DNA of 64,000 nucleotides from Pseudomonas sp. RSB 5.4 (lineage in GTDB: Bacteria > Pseudomonadota > Gammaproteobacteria > Pseudomonadales > Pseudomonadaceae), in assembly GCF_037126175.1 (NCBI RefSeq), contig NZ_CP146986.1, positions 2,136,501 to 2,200,500 of the forward strand. The letters run 5' to 3'. Position numbers and translations under genes: made by a program. The first letter of the stretch is position 1; every line of letters starts with the position of its first letter. Under the pieces are notes generated by a model. The model worked only from the letters and a program-made list of their open reading frames with translations, searched no databases and was not told where the DNA came from. Positions 1 to 9,363 of the stretch are shown here, piece by piece.

Positions 1-113
1 TCGACCCACGGCTGATCTGGGACAACGCCGCGGACGACGAAGCGTTCAGCGACGTACCACTTCAAGCAGCACCTGCAACGGATGGCGCAGCGCCCGATCC
101 GACTGGCGCTTGA
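1..113 (+). CDS. Possible 3' end of an unidentified protein (partial)
   Basis: Reading from base 3 gives 36 sense codons and a TGA at 111-113. The peptide begins DPRLIWDNAADDEAFSD and ends in an Ala/Pro-rich tail. It would overlap the end of the convergent ydiJ gene by 68 bases, which is unusual but occurs. The stretch is acidic and not low-complexity at first, so it may be the C-terminus of a real upstream gene. It is too short to assign a family and could be a chance frame in GC-rich DNA. Confidence 0.25.
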   Translation, partial: DPRLIWDNAADDEAFSDVPLQAAPATDGAAPDPTGA

Positions 114-3072
114 CCTGACTGCGGCACGAATAACCGGTGGCCAGTGCTTCGCCCTGCTCCGCCGGTGCCTCGACCTGCCGCGCCCACGATTGCTCATAGA
201 TCACCGCCGAAGTTTCGCGGTTGCGCGCTTCATGGCCGTAGGTGCCGGACATGCCGCAGCAACCGGTGGCCTGCGTCGCCAGTTTCAAGCCGACCCGTTC
301 GAACACTTGCTCCCACTGACGAGTGGCGGCCGGCGCGTTGGTTTTCTCGGTGCAATGCGCCAGGAGCCGGTATGCATTTGCCGATTGGTTATTCACCTGC
401 TCCGGCATCACCTTGAGTAACCATTCCTGTACCAGCGCGACTTCCGGGCATTGGTCCATGCCGGGCACTTTCAGGTATTCCTGGCGATAGACCAGCGTCA
501 TCGCCGGATCCAGCCCCAGCAGCGGCACGCCGAGATCGGCCAACTCGCGTAGCTGCTGCGCATTGCGCAACGCCGCGCGGTTGAACGCCGAGAGGAAGCC
601 CTGCACATGCAGCGGCTTGCCGTTGGCGCTGAACGGCGCCAGATAAACCTGATAGCCCAGCCGCGAAATCAGCTCCAGCAGATCCGCCAGCAGCGGCGCT
701 TCGAAGTAACGGGTGAAGGCATCCTGCACCAGCACCACACCGCGCTCGCGCTGGGCCTGGGTCAGCGTCGACAGCGTGGCAACCGTCGCCGGCTGCACCT
801 TCCAGCGGCGCATCGCCGCGTGGAAATCAAAGCGGCTGAGCAATGGCACATCGACCATTCCACCGAGACGCTCCAACTGTTGGCGCACGAATGAAGCGCC
901 CATCAAACCGTTGTACAGCGCCGGAATTCGCGCCATGTACGGAATGCTGTACTCCAGCGAAGCAATCAGATAATCCCGCGCCGGGCGCAGATAACGGCTG
1001 TGATACAACTCCAGAAACCGCGAACGAAACTCCGGCACGTTGACCTTGACCGGGCATTGCCCCGCGCAGGATTTACACGCCAGGCATCCGGCCATGGAGT
1101 CATACACCTCATGGGAAAAATCTGCGTCCTGCGCGCGACTGTTGCGCCAGCGCATCCACAGGTTGCGGAAAAATGCCGGACGGCGGATCGCATCGGATAG
1201 CACATCGACGCCCGCCTCGCCCTGCAACCGCAGCCATTCGCGGATCAGCGAGGCGCGGCCCTTGGGTGATTGCGCACGCTCGCGGGTGGCCTTCCATGAC
1301 GGGCACATGGCGTCGTCGGGATCAAAGTTGTAGCAGGCGCCGTTGCCGTTGCAATGCATGGCCGCGCCGTAGCTCTGCCAGACCTTTTCGTCGATCTGCC
1401 GGTCGAGTTCGCCGCGCAGGGTCACTTCGTCGATTTTCAGCAACGCCGCAGCGGTATTGACCGGGGTGGCGATCTTGCCCGGGTTGAACTGGTTGAACGG
1501 GTCGAACGCAGCCTTCAGTGCCTGCAACGCCGGGTACAGCTCGCCGAAGAATGCCGGCGCGTATTCCGAGCGCAGCCCCTTGCCATGTTCGCCCCACAAC
1601 AGGCCACCGTAGCGTTGGGTCAGCGCGGCGACACCGTCGGATACCGGACGCACCAGCGCCGCTTGCTGCGGATCCTTCATGTCGAGAATCGGCCGCACGT
1701 GCAGCACGCCAGCATCGACGTGGCCGAACATGCCGTACTGCAAGCCGTGGCTGTCGAGCAGTTCGCGCAACTCGGCGATGTACTCGGCCAAGTGCTGCGG
1801 CGGTACCGCGGTGTCTTCAACAAATGGCTGCGGCCGCGCTTCGCCGGCAACGTTGCCGAGCAGGCCGACGGCGCGCTTGCGCATGCCATAGACCTTGTTC
1901 ACCGCCGCTTGGCCGACCGCCAGCGTATGGCCAAGGCGTTCGACCGTGGTGTCACTGCTCAAGTGCTCAAGGAAGGCTTGAACCCGGTGCTGCAGATCTT
2001 CAGGATCGTCGCCACAGAACTCCACCAGGTTGATCCCCAGCGTCGGCCGCTCGGCACTTTCCGGGAAGTATTCGGCGACGCCGTGCCAGACGATGTCCTG
2101 CATCGCCAGCAGCAACACCTTGGAATCCACGGTTTCAATCGACAGCGGCTTGAGCGCCATCAGCGCCCGGGCATCGCGCAGCGCATCCATGAACCCGGCG
2201 TAGCGGATATTCACCAGCATCGTGTGTTTGGGGATCGGCAGTACGTTGAGCTTCGCCTCGACCACAAACCCCAGCGAGCCTTCAGCGCCGCACAACACGC
2301 TGTTGAGGTTGAAACGCTTGTCGGCCTCGCGCAGGTGCGCCAGGTCGTAGCCGGTCAGGCAGCGGTTGAGATCGGGGAAGCGCTGTTTGATCAGCTCGCC
2401 CTGCTCGTCAATGATCTGCCGCGCACAGCGATAGACTTCACCCACCCGATCTTCACGGGCGCACAGCGCTGTCAGGTCGTCTTCCGCCAGCGCGGCGCCG
2501 TGCAGGCGTTCACCGCCGCGCAGGACCATGTCGAGTTCCAGCACATGGTCGCGGGTCTTGCCGTAGGTGCAACTGCCCTGGCCGCTGGCGTCGGTGTTGA
2601 TCATGCCGCCGACGGTGGCGCGGTTGGAGGTCGACAGTTCCGGGGCGAAAAACAGCCCGGCGGATTTCAGCGCGGCGTTGAGCTGATCCTTGACCACCCC
2701 GGCCTGCACTCGCACCCAGCGCTGCTCGACGTTGATTTCCAGAATGCGGTTCATGTGCCGCGACAGGTCGACGACGATGCCGTCGGTCAGCGACTGGCCG
2801 TTGGTGCCGGTCCCACCGCCACGCGGGGTAATCACCACTTGCTGATACGCCGGCTCGGCGATCAGCCGTGCCACCCGCGCCACATCCTCCGCATCCTTCG
2901 GAAACACCGCCGCTTGCGGCAGACGCTGGTAGATCGAGTTGTCGGTGGCGAGCACTACGCGGCTGGCGTAATCGGCACTGATCTCGCCACGAAAACCACT
3001 GGCTTTCAGGGCGTTGAGGAACAGTTGGTAATCAGTGGTCAATGCAGCGGCGGGTGACAGCTGGGCAATCAT
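46..3072 (-). CDS. ydiJ: YdiJ-type FAD/Fe-S D-2-hydroxyacid dehydrogenase
   Basis: This is a 1008-aa fused flavin and iron-sulfur oxidoreductase. The N-terminal half is a PCMH-type FAD-binding domain with the glycine-rich PRGGGTGTNGQS segment, followed by a lactate/glycolate-oxidase-like cap domain. The C-terminal third is a GlpC-like Fe-S module with CLACKSCAGQCP and a CCGMSGTYGH cysteine cluster. Family members (E. coli YdiJ) oxidise D-2-hydroxyglutarate-type acids and pass electrons to the membrane; the substrate here is inferred. The ATG at 3072 matches the usual N-terminus MIAQL, though a GTG at 3144 would add 24 residues that look non-homologous. It is transcribed divergently from the LysR gene at 3232, a likely local regulator. 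Confidence 0.93.
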   Translation of the reverse strand: MIAQLSPAAALTTDYQLFLNALKASGFRGEISADYASRVVLATDNSIYQRLPQAAVFPKDAEDVARVARLIAEPAYQQVVITPRGGGTGTNGQSLTDGIVVDLSRHMNRILEINVEQRWVRVQAGVVKDQLNAALKSAGLFFAPELSTSNRATVGGMINTDASGQGSCTYGKTRDHVLELDMVLRGGERLHGAALAEDDLTALCAREDRVGEVYRCARQIIDEQGELIKQRFPDLNRCLTGYDLAHLREADKRFNLNSVLCGAEGSLGFVVEAKLNVLPIPKHTMLVNIRYAGFMDALRDARALMALKPLSIETVDSKVLLLAMQDIVWHGVAEYFPESAERPTLGINLVEFCGDDPEDLQHRVQAFLEHLSSDTTVERLGHTLAVGQAAVNKVYGMRKRAVGLLGNVAGEARPQPFVEDTAVPPQHLAEYIAELRELLDSHGLQYGMFGHVDAGVLHVRPILDMKDPQQAALVRPVSDGVAALTQRYGGLLWGEHGKGLRSEYAPAFFGELYPALQALKAAFDPFNQFNPGKIATPVNTAAALLKIDEVTLRGELDRQIDEKVWQSYGAAMHCNGNGACYNFDPDDAMCPSWKATRERAQSPKGRASLIREWLRLQGEAGVDVLSDAIRRPAFFRNLWMRWRNSRAQDADFSHEVYDSMAGCLACKSCAGQCPVKVNVPEFRSRFLELYHSRYLRPARDYLIASLEYSIPYMARIPALYNGLMGASFVRQQLERLGGMVDVPLLSRFDFHAAMRRWKVQPATVATLSTLTQAQRERGVVLVQDAFTRYFEAPLLADLLELISRLGYQVYLAPFSANGKPLHVQGFLSAFNRAALRNAQQLRELADLGVPLLGLDPAMTLVYRQEYLKVPGMDQCPEVALVQEWLLKVMPEQVNNQSANAYRLLAHCTEKTNAPAATRQWEQVFERVGLKLATQATGCCGMSGTYGHEARNRETSAVIYEQSWARQVEAPAEQGEALATGYSCRSQVKRQSDRALRHPLQVLLEVVRR

Positions 3073-3231
3073 CGGTGAGGAAATCTCGGTCAAAATCGGG
3101 CCGTGTGGCGGTGAACAGTTGTGCGCAATGAATGATTGCGTCACGCTCCCGCCATCTCATGGTGCTTATGTTCATTGCTTGGCGCCGTCGGGACAAACGT
3201 AAAATCGACCCGCAATCCATGACTAAAACGA

Positions 3232-4116
3232 ATGAATCCGCGAACCCTCACCCCTTCGATGTCGTTATTGCTGGCCTTCGAGGCTGCCGCACGCCATGAA
3301 AGCTACACCCGCGCCGCCCACGAACTGTCGCTGACGCAAAGCGCGGTCAGCCGTCAGGTGCAGATTCTGGAAAAGATGCTCGGCATGCGCCTGTTCAGCC
3401 GCGAAGGTCGGCAAGTGGTGCTGACCGACGTCGGGCGCATGTATCAGCGTGAACTGGCCGAAGCCCTCGGGCAGATCCGCAGCGCGACCCTGCAGGCCAT
3501 GGCGTTCGGTTCAGGCATCCACAGTTTGCGTCTGGCGACGCTGCCGACCTTCGGCTCCAAATGGCTGTTGCCGCGACTCAAGGACTTCTACACCGCGCAC
3601 CCCGGCATGACCGTGCACTTGCACTCACGGATCGAAGCGATTGACTTCGACACCAGCGAGATCGATGCGGCGATCTGTGTCGGTGCGGGAGACTGGCCGG
3701 GCTTGAGCGCCCTGCCCTTGCACACTGAAGAACTGGTTGTGATTGCCAGTGCGCAGTTGTCACTGACCGAACGCGACGAAGCCGAACAGCACATCGCCGG
3801 GCAGTTACTGCTCAACGTCAGCAGCAATGCCCAGGCCTGGGCGGAATGGTTCTCGCATCATGGCTTGCCACACCGCAGCATGCGCATCGGCCCGAGCTTT
3901 GAAATGACTTCGCACCTGATCCAAGCGGTGCGGGCGAATATTGGCGTCGGGCTGGTGCCGCGGATTCTGGTGGAGGATGAATTGCTTAACGGCGAGCTGC
4001 TGCAACTGGGGAAGCCGATCACCAGCCAGCGCAGGTATTACCTGGTGTATCCGCCGCGCAATGAGGCGTTACCGTCACTGAAAGCGTTCAGGGACTGGTT
4101 GGTGCATACGCTCTGA
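3232..4116 (+). CDS. LysR-family transcriptional regulator (GcvA-like)
   Basis: This 294-aa protein has an N-terminal winged helix (about residues 8-66) with the LysR signature AAHELSLTQSAVSRQVQ. A periplasmic-binding-protein-like effector domain with RPRL-type and LVPRILVEDE segments follows. It lies head to head with ydiJ; the 159-base gap must hold both promoters, so control of the hydroxyacid dehydrogenase and of itself is the simplest reading. The effector is unknown, but a 2-hydroxyacid would fit. Length and domain order are normal for the family. Confidence 0.93.
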   Translation: MNPRTLTPSMSLLLAFEAAARHESYTRAAHELSLTQSAVSRQVQILEKMLGMRLFSREGRQVVLTDVGRMYQRELAEALGQIRSATLQAMAFGSGIHSLRLATLPTFGSKWLLPRLKDFYTAHPGMTVHLHSRIEAIDFDTSEIDAAICVGAGDWPGLSALPLHTEELVVIASAQLSLTERDEAEQHIAGQLLLNVSSNAQAWAEWFSHHGLPHRSMRIGPSFEMTSHLIQAVRANIGVGLVPRILVEDELLNGELLQLGKPITSQRRYYLVYPPRNEALPSLKAFRDWLVHTL

Positions 4117-4251
4117 ACAGCAGCACTGCTTTTTCAAAGGTGGAGGCGCACTCGGCCCTCTCAACAGTGGACTATCCAACGGTTTTCCGTCTGGCCCAAA
4201 GAACAGGTGTTCATATTTCTTGGGCATTGGTTGTGGTGCTCGGGCGCTCAT
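4075..4251 (-). CDS. Possible small protein coupled to DUF6338 gene
   Basis: An ATG lies two bases past the stop of the DUF6338 gene (GATTGATTATGAGC) and opens 58 codons starting MSARAPQPMPKKYEHLFF. The last 42 bases overlap the 3' end of the convergent LysR gene. The position right after the upstream stop would allow translational coupling. The tail is cysteine-rich (QCCCSE) and lies inside the antisense of LysR, so the true protein may be shorter or absent. No family is recognised. Confidence 0.25.
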   Translation of the reverse strand: MSARAPQPMPKKYEHLFFGPDGKPLDSPLLRGPSAPPPLKKQCCCSERMHQPVPERFQ

Positions 4252-4253
4252 AA

Positions 4254-4853
4254 TCAATCCTCTGATGCCGGGCTGAACTCAACCCATTTAACCTTCGCGG
4301 AATCTATCAACAAATATTCGGCGCCAAAAGGCGCCACTTTGCCATCTTCGTGCAGCCAACGCGGCTTATGGATCACGAACTGGCCGTTGGCTGATTCCGG
4401 CGGCCACTCGGCCGGCCAGCCAAGAACGCGCCTTTCGTCATGCAAATGCAGGGTGATGAGCCGATCAAATTGCGCGAATGCGCAGAACCATTCGCTTGGG
4501 TAAGAAGATTGTTTCGTTACGTTTCTGCTACGCAACCATCCATGCAACTTGTCATTGGTCGCTAAAAAACAGGACAGCAATCCAAGTACCAGCGAACAAA
4601 AGAATGCCCATGACGTCTGCGCCTTGCCATCCCATATTCCTACAGAAAATCCCTTCGTCCCCACATACAAAAAGATCACGCCAATACCTGTTACCACCCC
4701 ATGAATCACAAACGTAAAAATCAACGCCTGCACAATCTGCCCAAAGGTGTCAGGCCGCTTGAACGAAGTGAGCGTGTAAAAAATCCAGGTAGAAACAAAT
4801 CCGGGAATCAGATACTGCAACAGCGGAATAACTTCCTTGACCAGATCATCCAT
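4254..4853 (-). CDS. DUF6338-family membrane protein
   Basis: This 199-aa protein starts MDDLVKEVIPLLQYLIPGF. Its first 110 residues hold three hydrophobic segments (about 10-28, 42-65, 85-105), followed by a soluble C-terminal part. The composition and the PLLQYLIPGF opening fit DUF6338, a family of unknown function seen near mobile and defence genes. The ATG at 4853 is preferred over the longer frame because AAGGAG lies eight bases upstream. A possible small coupled ORF follows at 4251. The gene sits alone between two metabolic loci. Confidence 0.7.
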   Translation of the reverse strand: MDDLVKEVIPLLQYLIPGFVSTWIFYTLTSFKRPDTFGQIVQALIFTFVIHGVVTGIGVIFLYVGTKGFSVGIWDGKAQTSWAFFCSLVLGLLSCFLATNDKLHGWLRSRNVTKQSSYPSEWFCAFAQFDRLITLHLHDERRVLGWPAEWPPESANGQFVIHKPRWLHEDGKVAPFGAEYLLIDSAKVKWVEFSPASED

Positions 4854-4972
4854 GATCCGTGGCTCCTTGAAAGACTTGCCGGCCCGATAAGTGACCGGCA
4901 ATCAAAGCCTAGCGCACGCTGAAAAAATGCCGCCGCGCAACTGTCACAGCGCATTACGCCAGCCGCTAAAAC

Positions 4973-6586
4973 CTACGCATCCTGCAAAATCAGATCAGCG
5001 CCCTTCTCCGCCACCATCAGCACCGCCGCATGCGTATTGCCCGAGGTCACGTTCGGGAAGATCGACGCATCGACAATTCGCAACCCGGCAAGGCCATGCA
5101 CCTTCAGACGCTTGTCGACCACCGAAGTCTGCTCATCCGCCCCCATCGCGCAGGAACCACAGAGGTGATAGATGGAGCCACAGTTGTCGCGGAAGTACTG
5201 CAACATCTGCTCGTCGGTTTCCACTGCCGGTCCCGGCAGGACTTCATCAACGGTGATGCTCTTGAGCGCCGGGGCGTTCATGATCTTGCGCATCAGGCGA
5301 CTGCCCTGGATCACCTCGTCAATGTCCTTTTGCGTGCTCAGATAGTTCGGATCGATCAGCGCCGGATCACGCGGATTCTTCGACGCAATTTCGACGTGGC
5401 CGCGACTGGTCGGCCGGCACGGGTTGAAGCACAGCAGGAAGCCCGAATACGGCTCCGGCTTGAGGCTGGCCTTGTTGTTTTTCGGAATCTGGTACGACAG
5501 CGGGTTGAAGTACAGCTGCAAATTGGGATGCGCCTGCTGCGCGTTGCCACGGAAGAAACCGCCCGCCTGATTGACGCTCATGGCCAGCGCGCCCTTGCGG
5601 GTCAGCAGGTATTTGATGCCGAGTTTGAGCTGGCCGAACAGCGAGCTCAGTTCATCGTTCAGCGTTGGGATATTGGCTTTGTAGTAGTAGCTCACGCACA
5701 GGTGATCCTGCAGATTCTGCCCCACTGCCGGCAGGTGCCTGACCAGCGGGATCTGGTGCTTTTCCAGCAACGCGCGATCAGCCACGCCGGACAATTGCAG
5801 GATTTTTGGCGTGTCGACTGCGCCGGCACACAGGATCACTTCCTTGCGCGCGGTGAACGTCCGCACCACACCATGCTGGGTGATCGAGATGCCTGTGGCG
5901 CGCTGCTGCGTCTCGTCAAACAGTACGCGATCGACCAATGCGTAATGCTCGACGGTCAGGTTCGGCCGGCTCAGTGCCGGATGCAAATGCGCGAAGCTGC
6001 TGGAGCAACGCTGGCCGTTTTTTGTGTTGACGTCGTACAGGCCCGCGCCTTCGAATTTTGCCCCGTTGAAATCGTCGCTGCGCGGGTAGCCCAACTCTGA
6101 ACAGCCCTCGAGGAACACATCGCAAATCGGGTGAGTCTGGCCCTTCATCGGAGTGATGCTGATCGGGCCGCTGCCGCCGTGGTATTCGCTGTCACCCAGC
6201 GGATGGTTTTCCAGTTTACGGAAGTACGGCAGCACGTCCTTGAAGCCCCAGCCGTCGTTACCGGCGGCCGCCCAGTCATCGAAGTCATGGGCCTGACCGC
6301 GCACGTAAATCATCGCGTTGATCGAACCCGAACCGCCCTGCACTTTGCCGCGCGGGGCGTAGATTTCGCGATTGCCCAACTGCTTCTGCGGCTGGCTGTA
6401 GTACATCCAGTTGAAGGTCGGGTTGTAATACATTTTGGCGAAGCCGACCGGGATCCTGAACCACAGCGAGCTGTCCTTGCCACCCGCTTCCAGCAGCAGC
6501 ACCGTGTATTGCCCGGAGGCCGAAAGCCGATTGGCCAGCACGCAACCTGCTGCGCCGGCGCCAGCGATGATGTAGTCGTATGTCAT
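4973..6586 (-). CDS. GMC-family FAD-dependent alcohol dehydrogenase (BetA-like)
   Basis: This 537-aa flavoprotein oxidises an alcohol to an aldehyde. The ADP-binding motif is IIAGAGAAGCVLANRLS (residues 6-22), the GMC signature region is around GKVQGGSGSINAMIYVRG, and the C-terminal catalytic region holds GSCAMG and NTHAAVLMVAEKGADL, with the active-site His and Asn. The length matches choline dehydrogenase-like enzymes, but no betaine genes are adjacent. Instead it is the last gene of a leftward set with an enolase-superfamily dehydratase, MFS permease and aldehyde dehydrogenase, separated from them by a REP pair. A sugar alcohol or polyol substrate is therefore inferred. Start 6586 gives the flavin fold immediately. 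Confidence 0.9.
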   Translation of the reverse strand: MTYDYIIAGAGAAGCVLANRLSASGQYTVLLLEAGGKDSSLWFRIPVGFAKMYYNPTFNWMYYSQPQKQLGNREIYAPRGKVQGGSGSINAMIYVRGQAHDFDDWAAAGNDGWGFKDVLPYFRKLENHPLGDSEYHGGSGPISITPMKGQTHPICDVFLEGCSELGYPRSDDFNGAKFEGAGLYDVNTKNGQRCSSSFAHLHPALSRPNLTVEHYALVDRVLFDETQQRATGISITQHGVVRTFTARKEVILCAGAVDTPKILQLSGVADRALLEKHQIPLVRHLPAVGQNLQDHLCVSYYYKANIPTLNDELSSLFGQLKLGIKYLLTRKGALAMSVNQAGGFFRGNAQQAHPNLQLYFNPLSYQIPKNNKASLKPEPYSGFLLCFNPCRPTSRGHVEIASKNPRDPALIDPNYLSTQKDIDEVIQGSRLMRKIMNAPALKSITVDEVLPGPAVETDEQMLQYFRDNCGSIYHLCGSCAMGADEQTSVVDKRLKVHGLAGLRIVDASIFPNVTSGNTHAAVLMVAEKGADLILQDA

Positions 6587-6643
6587 GCACGGTTACCGCG
6601 TAAGTCGTTGTACAAAAAATCGGATGAGCAACGCATGTCCCCT

Positions 6644-6730
6644 GTGGGAGCGGGCTTGCTCGCGAAAGCGGTGTGTCAGGTTCACAAATGTCAGCTGACC
6701 GAGCGCCTTCGCGAGCAAGCCCGCTCCCAC
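6644..6730. repeat. REP doublet (inverted pair)
   Basis: GGGAGCGGGCTTGCTCGC near 6646 and its reverse complement ending at 6730 form a long inverted repeat between the dehydratase and GMC genes. Such Pseudomonas REP doublets are mobilised by RAYT transposases and can form transcript-stabilising hairpins. It may uncouple expression of the GMC gene from the genes upstream. Confidence 0.9.
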
Positions 6731-6742
6731 AATGGGCCTCTG

Positions 6743-7960
6743 TCAGCCCTTGGCCGGCGAGGTGTCTTTGACGTCAACCGGAGTCGGTGCCATTTGCAGG
6801 TGCAGGCGCTCGCCGGTGTACGGCGAATGCTTGCGCACCACGTCCATGTTCAGCTCCACGCCCAGCCCCGGCTCGGTGGACGGGATGATGTAGCCGTCCT
6901 CCCACTGCAGCGGCTTCTTCAGGATCTCGGCGTGGAAGCCGCCCCAGGTCTCGATGCTTTCCTGAATCAGGAAGTTCGGTGTGCAGGTCGCCAACTGGAA
7001 ACTCGCCGCCGCGCCGATCGGGCCGTTGTAGAGATGCGGAGCAATTTGCGCGTAGTAGGCCTCGGCCATGCTGGCGATCTTCTTCGCCTCGAGCAGGCCG
7101 CCGCAGCGAGCGACGTTCATCTGCAGAATCGACGCGCCGCCGGCCTGCAGCAGCTTGAAAAATTCGTACTTGGTAGTCAGGCGTTCGCCAGTGGCAATCG
7201 GAATGCTGGTCTTGGCCGCGACTTGCGCCATGGCCTCTTCCTGCCCCGGCGGCACCGGCTCTTCGAACCACAGCGGGTCGTACTTTTCCAGGCGCCTGGC
7301 CAGACGGATTGCCGACGACGGCACCATCTGCCCGTGAGTCCCGAACAGCAGGTCGCACTGGTTGCCCACCGCTTCGCGGATCTTGCGACAGAAGGTTTCG
7401 CAGCGTTCCAGCACCTGCAGCGAGATCTGGTGCCCGGAGTACGCGGTATATGGGCCGGCCGGGTCGAACTTCAGCGCGGTGAAGCCTTTGTTCATGTTCT
7501 CGACGGCGCATTCAGCCGCCAGATCCGGGTCGTCGTAGTCGTATTCGCCACGGCTGTTGACCGGGTACAGGTAGGTGTAGGAACGCAGGCGTTCGTTGAC
7601 CTTGCCGCCGAGCAACTCGTAGACCGGTTTGTTCGCCGCTTTGCCGATGATGTCCCAACAGGCCATTTCCAGACCGCTGACCACGCCCATCATGGTCAGG
7701 TCGGGACGCTGGGTGAAACCGCTGGAATAGGCCTGACGGAAGAAGCGTTCGATGTGGTGCGGGTCATGATTGAGCAGGTAGCGCTCGAACACGTCTTCGA
7801 TGATCGGCAGCATGGCTTTGGGGCCGAACGTCGCCGCGTAGATCTCGCCCACGCCTTCGATGCCGCAATCGGTGTTGAGCTTGACGAACAGCCAGTACAT
7901 GCCGCCGATGTGCGGTGGCGGAACGGCGACGATATGGGTTTCAAGGGCGATGATTTTCAT
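6743..7960 (-). CDS. Mandelate racemase/muconate lactonizing-type sugar-acid dehydratase
   Basis: This 405-aa member of the enolase superfamily has a capping N-terminal domain (1-125) and a TIM barrel. LKFDPAG near 163 carries a barrel lysine, WFEEP (231-235) and TGER (257-260) supply acidic metal ligands, and APHL (307-310) has the catalytic His. The strand that usually gives the first metal-binding Asp reads LLFGTHGQ (204-211), so that Asp is apparently missing. Relatives dehydrate sugar acids to 2-keto-3-deoxy acids; the substrate here is not known. The ATG at 7960 lies one base after the MFS stop, implying translational coupling, so the permease and this enzyme probably share a substrate. 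Confidence 0.88.
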   Translation of the reverse strand: MKIIALETHIVAVPPPHIGGMYWLFVKLNTDCGIEGVGEIYAATFGPKAMLPIIEDVFERYLLNHDPHHIERFFRQAYSSGFTQRPDLTMMGVVSGLEMACWDIIGKAANKPVYELLGGKVNERLRSYTYLYPVNSRGEYDYDDPDLAAECAVENMNKGFTALKFDPAGPYTAYSGHQISLQVLERCETFCRKIREAVGNQCDLLFGTHGQMVPSSAIRLARRLEKYDPLWFEEPVPPGQEEAMAQVAAKTSIPIATGERLTTKYEFFKLLQAGGASILQMNVARCGGLLEAKKIASMAEAYYAQIAPHLYNGPIGAAASFQLATCTPNFLIQESIETWGGFHAEILKKPLQWEDGYIIPSTEPGLGVELNMDVVRKHSPYTGERLHLQMAPTPVDVKDTSPAKG

Positions 7961-7961
7961 G

Positions 7962-9281
7962 TCAGGCACCTGCTTTATCTGAAGTTTTGCGATTAATTCG
8001 GGCACGCAGGGTCACGGCAGCCAGGGTGCCGATCAGACCAACGGAGGCGATGTAACCGAAGTACAGCTTGTAGCCGAGGGCGCCGGGGAAGTGCTCGGTG
8101 AGGTAGCCATTGATCAACGGGATGAAGGCATCCGGCATGTAGCCGACCACCGAGACGATGCCGATGGCCAGGCCGGTGATGCGCAGCGGAATGTTGCAGC
8201 TGTCGAGAATCGCCCAGTACAGACCGCGAATCGCGTAAGTCATCAGGCCAATGAAAATCACCGTGGCGATCAACAAACCCATGCTGTTGAGCGCCGGGAA
8301 TACGATCAGCCCGACAATCGCCAGACTCGCCAGCAACAGCGCGACGATCAGCACCGAGATGTTCGAGAACTTGTCCCCCAGCCAGCCGCCACCGATGCCG
8401 CCGATGGGGCGCATCCACAATTTGATGGTGGTGATGGTGCCGGCCATGACCGCGGTCAGGCCGCTGCCTTGCAGGTAGTCCGAGAAACTGTAGGTCGCCC
8501 AGAAGATGTGATAGCCGCAGAACACGATGGCGGTGACCAGCCACAGCTCAGGAATCTTCACCAGGGTCGCCAGATCGGTGAGCAGGTTGAACTTGCCCTT
8601 CTCCACCGGCGGCGTGTCCGCCATCGACTTCGGATCCTTGATCAACACCAGCACACAGCCGATGGCGATACAGGTGAAGGCGTAGAGATAGACCACGTGC
8701 CTGAAGCCTTCGGCAGTGGACTCACCACGGGTTTCGGTGGCGAAGGCAAACAGCGCCAGGGCAACCGTCGCCAGCAACGCCTCGACCAGCCCGCGACCAC
8801 CGTCGAGGATGCCGAAAAAGCGCCCTTGCTCGGTATGGTGAGCAATCATCTTCACCCGCTTGAGCACCGAGGCCCAGAAGGTCAAACCGGTGGTCAGGCC
8901 CCAGCAACCGAAGATGATCATCAGCCCGGTCATCGATGGCGCCGTCGAATACCACAGGCCTAAAGCGCCGGTCGCCACCAGCGAGAAGAAAATCAGAAAG
9001 CGCGGCGCAATGCGATCCGCCAACCAGCCGCTGGGCAAGTAGCTGAGGAGGAAAATCGTGCCGAGCATCGAGTACAGATAGCCCAGTTCACTGTGGTTGA
9101 TCTGGAACACTTCGAGCATCGTGGTCTGGTAGACCTGACGCAGGTACAGAATCGGGTAGATCGCACCGGCGGCCAGCACCAGCAACATCAATTGGAAATA
9201 GCGACTTCCCTTGTCGCTCCGGCTTTTCACAGCCGAGTTGGAACCCTGAACAGCGGCAGCAGAGGATGCATGCTTGGACAT
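7962..9281 (-). CDS. MFS transporter, sugar-acid type
   Basis: This 439-aa permease has about twelve hydrophobic helices beginning near residue 26 after a polar, Ser/Ala-rich N-terminus. The loop between helices 2 and 3 carries the MFS-like GWLADRIAPRF. It probably imports the substrate or an intermediate of the adjacent dehydratase and aldehyde dehydrogenase by proton symport. The start at 9281 is chosen because GAGG lies nine bases upstream. It ends one base before the dehydratase start and begins 83 bases after the aldehyde dehydrogenase stop, so the three genes look like one operon. Confidence 0.88.
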   Translation of the reverse strand: MSKHASSAAAVQGSNSAVKSRSDKGSRYFQLMLLVLAAGAIYPILYLRQVYQTTMLEVFQINHSELGYLYSMLGTIFLLSYLPSGWLADRIAPRFLIFFSLVATGALGLWYSTAPSMTGLMIIFGCWGLTTGLTFWASVLKRVKMIAHHTEQGRFFGILDGGRGLVEALLATVALALFAFATETRGESTAEGFRHVVYLYAFTCIAIGCVLVLIKDPKSMADTPPVEKGKFNLLTDLATLVKIPELWLVTAIVFCGYHIFWATYSFSDYLQGSGLTAVMAGTITTIKLWMRPIGGIGGGWLGDKFSNISVLIVALLLASLAIVGLIVFPALNSMGLLIATVIFIGLMTYAIRGLYWAILDSCNIPLRITGLAIGIVSVVGYMPDAFIPLINGYLTEHFPGALGYKLYFGYIASVGLIGTLAAVTLRARINRKTSDKAGA

Positions 9282-9363
9282 TGAAGTGACCTCGGGCAAC
9301 CCGTGCTCCGGGCGCCCCTGATAATTGTTTTTATAGGTGCAGCATGAGGCGTGTTGCGGTGTT

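Noticed and set aside
1354..3057. 567-codon open frame on the plus strand inside ydiJ
   Set aside because: It is exactly antisense to a well-supported gene and low in recognisable motifs; GC-rich third positions create such shadows.
6644..6730. CRISPR-like repeat array
   Set aside because: Repeats occur as isolated inverted pairs, not regular direct repeats with unique spacers, and no cas genes occur.
6131..7996. 621-codon open frame on the plus strand across the GMC and dehydratase genes
   Set aside because: It crosses two genes and a REP pair, rich in His, Arg and Gln as expected of an antisense shadow.
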